From: Gaetbulibacter_A sp043876815
Lineage (GTDB): Bacteria; Bacteroidota; Bacteroidia; Flavobacteriales; Flavobacteriaceae
Direction of reading: 5' to 3'
Assembly: GCF_043876815.1 (NCBI RefSeq)
Contig: NZ_JBAWKA010000004.1
Span: 357,052-421,051, forward strand
Length of the DNA: 64,000 nt
Shown: positions 61,314-64,000 of the stretch, piece after piece
Layout: each line of letters begins with the position of its first letter
Position numbering within the stretch: the stretch's first letter is position 1
Position numbers and translations under genes: made by a program
Notes under the pieces: generated by a model
Seen by the model: the letters and a program-made list of their open reading frames with translations, nothing else
What the model was told of the DNA's origin: nothing
Database searches by the model: none

Positions 61314-61799
61314 TTATTTGATATCTCTGGGTAAAATAGTTAAAATCGTTTTTCCTTGTTTTAAATTCTGCCAATGATCAATGTCGAGATCTAAGGCTAC
61401 CAAACCGGAAGTAGGCACATTTTCAATATAAAGGTCGCCAAAGGCATTAGCAATTGAAGTAAAGGCATGATTATGTCCAAAAATCATCAAGGTATTTACA
61501 GAATCAGAACACGACTTGATAATTTTTACAACCGATTCTCCTGAAAAGTCATACAAACCATGGTTAAAATCGACAATTTTATTATTGATTTCCAATGATT
61601 TAACAAAAATATTACAGGTGGTACTGGCTCGTTTGGCATCACTGGATAATATAAGATCTACAACTATATTTTCCCGCTTAAAAGTTTCTGCAACCCTAGT
61701 AGCATCTAGTATTCCTCGATTGTTAAGAGGTCTTTCATGATCAATAACATCGTGTTCCCAAGATGACTTTCCATGTCTTACTAAAATTATTTTTTTCAT
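61314..61799 (-). CDS. sixA: SixA-like histidine phosphatase
   Basis: This 161-residue member of the histidine phosphatase superfamily has the RHG motif at LVRHGKSSWEHDV, with the phosphorylated histidine, and IFGHNHAFTSIANAFGD for the second catalytic histidine. SixA removes phosphate from His phosphotransfer domains; small Bacteroidetes members are often called SixA by similarity, and the substrate is not proven. It lies upstream of ppk1 on the same strand (92-base gap). Confidence 0.9.
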   Translation of the reverse strand: MKKIILVRHGKSSWEHDVIDHERPLNNRGILDATRVAETFKRENIVVDLILSSDAKRASTTCNIFVKSLEINNKIVDFNHGLYDFSGESVVKIIKSCSDSVNTLMIFGHNHAFTSIANAFGDLYIENVPTSGLVALDLDIDHWQNLKQGKTILTILPRDIK

Positions 61800-62266
61800 T
61801 TTTTTCGATAAAACGCTTGTTTTTCCCGATAAATTACTATTTTTACCGATGAAAATTATTTTAAGCTATTAACAACTAATTATAAAAGTATATAAAAAAA
61901 CACGAAACAATTGACCGAATTTTAAATTTCCAAACACGTTTTAAAGGGTAATTCTACTTTATCGATAAATGTTAATTTTTTAACGATTAAGTCATTGAAC
62001 AACTCTCTTAAACGAATATTTAGGCGATTTAACATATTTTTTTGAACAAATTATGTCTTATAACGTCCTTTGTTTTACCTATTTAGCCCAAAAACCCCAA
62101 ATTAATATGACCCCAAAATTGAATAATCCAGTTTATAAAGCGCACAACGCGCAACAATTCCCTCGCAAATTTTTTGTTAAACCGCAAAGCGAAATTCAAA
62201 CTGTTTAGAGTCATTTTTATGTCTTCTAAATAAATTTTTAGTACGCTATTACTAACATTTTGTGAT
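61800..62266. other. Intergenic region of 467 bases between sixA and the PKD/HYR protein gene
   Basis: It is AT-rich with no long ORF. At 61801-61859, next to sixA, three 20-base direct repeats with the core TTTTTnCCGATrAA occur; a related TTTATCGATAAA is at 61957-61968. A 33-codon ORF on the plus strand at 62107-62208 is possible but has no support beyond its open frame. I see no tRNA, riboswitch or TAnnTTTG promoter at a useful distance from the start at 62267. Confidence 0.6.
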
Positions 62267-64000
62267 ATGGGAAAGCATTACATAAGTAACGTTTTACACT
62301 CCTTTAGTCTATCAAAGCTTTTTATCCTATTCTTTTTTCTAGGAATATTAAAAGCTAATGCCGATTGTACTATCGGAACGGCCGAAACCGGAGGTGATAA
62401 TGTAATGACAGGTCAAGAATTACTGACTTACATTAACAACAATTCATGTTCTGGAACTTTAACTATTGAGTCTCCGGTAGATATTATTTTAAATCAATCT
62501 TTAGAAATTCCTAATTCAATAGACCGAATAATAATAAAGGACGGTGGGCAAATTCTTTGGGCTGCAAATAGTGTTGACTTGATTCTTGCACCCAGTTCAG
62601 CAATTGTTATCGAAAATACTTCCAGTATAGGTTCTCAAACAGGTGCATTAGGTTCAACTACTACTACTTGTAGCAATAACAGACGATTATTAATAGGTAC
62701 AATAGAATACTCTGCATGCTCCGGAGGCGGTAATGTTTGTATAACTTTTGCTGATTTAATTAAAGCAGGTGGAACACCTTCACTTGATCCTAATTTTGCA
62801 GTCGTTTCTGGGTCTGATAATTCTGTGTGTTTTGGACCAACATTTATTGATATTGCTTTAGATGGTCTGGTTAGTGGTGGTGTGAGCTATCAATGGAGTG
62901 AATCTCCATTTAATACGGGAACTGGCACTATAACTTTCTCACCTGACAATACTCAAGACACAACTATAGAAGTTAGTGAACCAGGATTATATACTGTTAG
63001 AATTACGGTGACCATTAGTCTCGGAATTGATGGATCGACTTGTGGCGAAGAGACTGTGGATGTTTTTACAGATATTGAAATAAATTTTCTAGATTCAATT
63101 TCCGTAAACACATTTTTTTTAACTCCAAGCACATCAGGAAATGGTACTTGTGGCTTAAGTGTTGATTTCACTGGGTCTGCAGACAATGCCGGTGGTTCTC
63201 CTTCCTATCTTTGGGATTTTGGAGATGGAAATAATAGTACGGAAATGAATCCGACCCATACTTATTCTCAATCAGGTACTTATACTGTTACCTTAACGGT
63301 TACTAATAATGATCCTGATGCCCTTGCAGAGTGTAGTTCGGCAAGTAACTCCCAAGATATTACTTTAACTGATGAACCTCCGACGATTACCTGTCCTGAT
63401 GATATAACTGTTAATGTTGACCCTGGTTTGTGTTCTGCTTCGAATTTAGATTTAGGCAATTTATTGCTTTCTGATGATTGTGATATTATTAATGCGAATA
63501 TTTCTAATAATGCACCATCTATATTTCCTGTAGGATCAACAACGGTGACGTGGTCATATACAGATGCATCAAATAATACAGTAACCTGTGATCAATTGGT
63601 TACTGTTAATGATGATGAACATCCTGAGTTCACGGCACCTGCAAATATAACCTTAGAGTGTGATCAGGATCCAACTGATTTAAGTATTACAGGAAATCCC
63701 AATATAATTGGTGATAATTGTGATCCCAATCCAGTAGCAACCTATACCGATGCTACCACACCTGGAATTTGTGCAAATTCTTATACGATAACAAGAACCT
63801 GGAGAGTTACTGATGCTACAGGAAATTTTCATGAGCATGATCAAATAATATTTGTTGAGGATACAACATTACCTACAGCAACAGCTCCTGCTGATGTAAC
63901 GGTTGAGTGTATTGAAGATGTATCGGCTGTTGATATACTGGCCATCACGGATGAAGCTGATAACTGTACGGCTAATCCAATAGTAACGCACATATCAGAT
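62267..64000 (+). CDS. Large secreted PKD/HYR-domain surface protein (C-terminus outside window)
   Basis: The first 578 residues are in the window. A signal peptide follows a basic N-terminus (SKLFILFFFLGILKANA). After it comes a Cys-containing region of about 270 residues. A PKD domain has PSYLWDFGDGNNSTEMNPTH and YTVTLTVTNND at about residues 310-350. After that come HYR-like repeats, each with PPTITCPDDITVNVDPG, FPVGSTTVTWSYTDASNNTV and TAPANITLECDQDP, where the Cys of one repeat pairs with another. Such proteins of Flavobacteriaceae are often giant and end in a T9SS sorting domain. Cell-surface adhesion is likely but unproven. I place the start at the ATG 62267. Confidence 0.85.
   Translation, partial: MGKHYISNVLHSFSLSKLFILFFFLGILKANADCTIGTAETGGDNVMTGQELLTYINNNSCSGTLTIESPVDIILNQSLEIPNSIDRIIIKDGGQILWAANSVDLILAPSSAIVIENTSSIGSQTGALGSTTTTCSNNRRLLIGTIEYSACSGGGNVCITFADLIKAGGTPSLDPNFAVVSGSDNSVCFGPTFIDIALDGLVSGGVSYQWSESPFNTGTGTITFSPDNTQDTTIEVSEPGLYTVRITVTISLGIDGSTCGEETVDVFTDIEINFLDSISVNTFFLTPSTSGNGTCGLSVDFTGSADNAGGSPSYLWDFGDGNNSTEMNPTHTYSQSGTYTVTLTVTNNDPDALAECSSASNSQDITLTDEPPTITCPDDITVNVDPGLCSASNLDLGNLLLSDDCDIINANISNNAPSIFPVGSTTVTWSYTDASNNTVTCDQLVTVNDDEHPEFTAPANITLECDQDPTDLSITGNPNIIGDNCDPNPVATYTDATTPGICANSYTITRTWRVTDATGNFHEHDQIIFVEDTTLPTATAPADVTVECIEDVSAVDILAITDEADNCTANPIVTHISD

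Noticed and set aside
62107..62208. 33-codon plus-strand ORF
   Set aside because: Short, no homologue known to me, no promoter and no sign of selection; it may be chance.
1..64000. Mobile elements, prophage, CRISPR arrays and tRNA genes
   Set aside because: I looked for transposases, integrases, terminal inverted repeats, spaced direct repeats and tRNA T-loop motifs and saw none.

Overview
This window is an AT-rich stretch of chromosome from a bacterium of the phylum Bacteroidota, almost certainly family Flavobacteriaceae. The evidence is the gene content: a Bacteroidetes-type thrA-thrB-thrC operon, a fused E1 alpha/beta oxo-acid dehydrogenase, an eIF1/SUI1-like protein, DUF3667, DUF3822 and DUF1835 proteins, a YfhO membrane protein and a PKD/HYR surface protein. 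Many upstream regions carry the Bacteroidetes -7 element TAnnTTTG, and starts are preceded by A-rich sequence instead of Shine-Dalgarno sites. I cannot name the genus. I saw no insertion sequence, integrase, phage gene, CRISPR array or tRNA; the region looks like core chromosome.

Layout. 1-7 kb: metallo-hydrolase (cut by the window edge), a conserved 487-residue protein of unknown function, bcp and nth (divergent), a small ORF with a sigma-70-family factor, and uvrA. 7-10.6 kb: a DUF3667 membrane protein and two paralogous secreted proteins, each preceded by the same sigma-54-type promoter. 10.6-15.8 kb: a minus-strand surface-polysaccharide operon (YfhO, glycosyltransferase, flippase). 16-24.2 kb: small secreted proteins, a Tat-exported aminotransferase with a permease, GT9 glycosyltransferase, EamA transporter and helicase. 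24.4-25.7 kb: three tandem 28-residue microproteins, a related 44-residue ORF and an ExbD protein. 25.7-33.7 kb: E1 dehydrogenase and a five-gene operon (2OG oxygenase, SUI1, DUF1835, nucleoside phosphorylase, cytosolic solute-binding protein), then a TlpA lipoprotein. 33.7-43.4 kb: nnr, the thr operon with a Thr-rich leader peptide, gcvT, an epimerase, phhB and yebC. 43.4-54.1 kb: a NYN/LOTUS protein, a large metalloprotease, plsC-like, kdnB, a HAD hydrolase, kdsB, a RecD-like helicase, two unknowns and rsmD. 54.1-64 kb: rnpB RNA, dnaX, a lipoprotein, miaE, a beta-barrel protein, ppx-ppk1, sixA and the start of a large PKD/HYR surface protein.

How the genes work together. The thr leader plus thrABC forms an attenuation-controlled threonine pathway. 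The ppk1-ppx pair makes and degrades polyphosphate. kdnB and kdsB in one cluster imply that the LPS contains 8-amino-Kdo. The YfhO/GT/flippase operon and the heptosyltransferase-like GT9 gene also serve the envelope. UvrA, Nth, the two helicases and DnaX belong to DNA repair and replication.

The most novel element is the tandem array of 28-residue basic microproteins at 24466-24817. It sits behind a near-perfect palindrome and is followed by a terminator. Other points worth checking are the duplicated sigma-54 promoters, the Thr-rich leader, a cysteine-free endonuclease III, a DnaX without its zinc cysteines, and a dioxygenase-like protein whose metal-binding histidines are replaced by glutamines.
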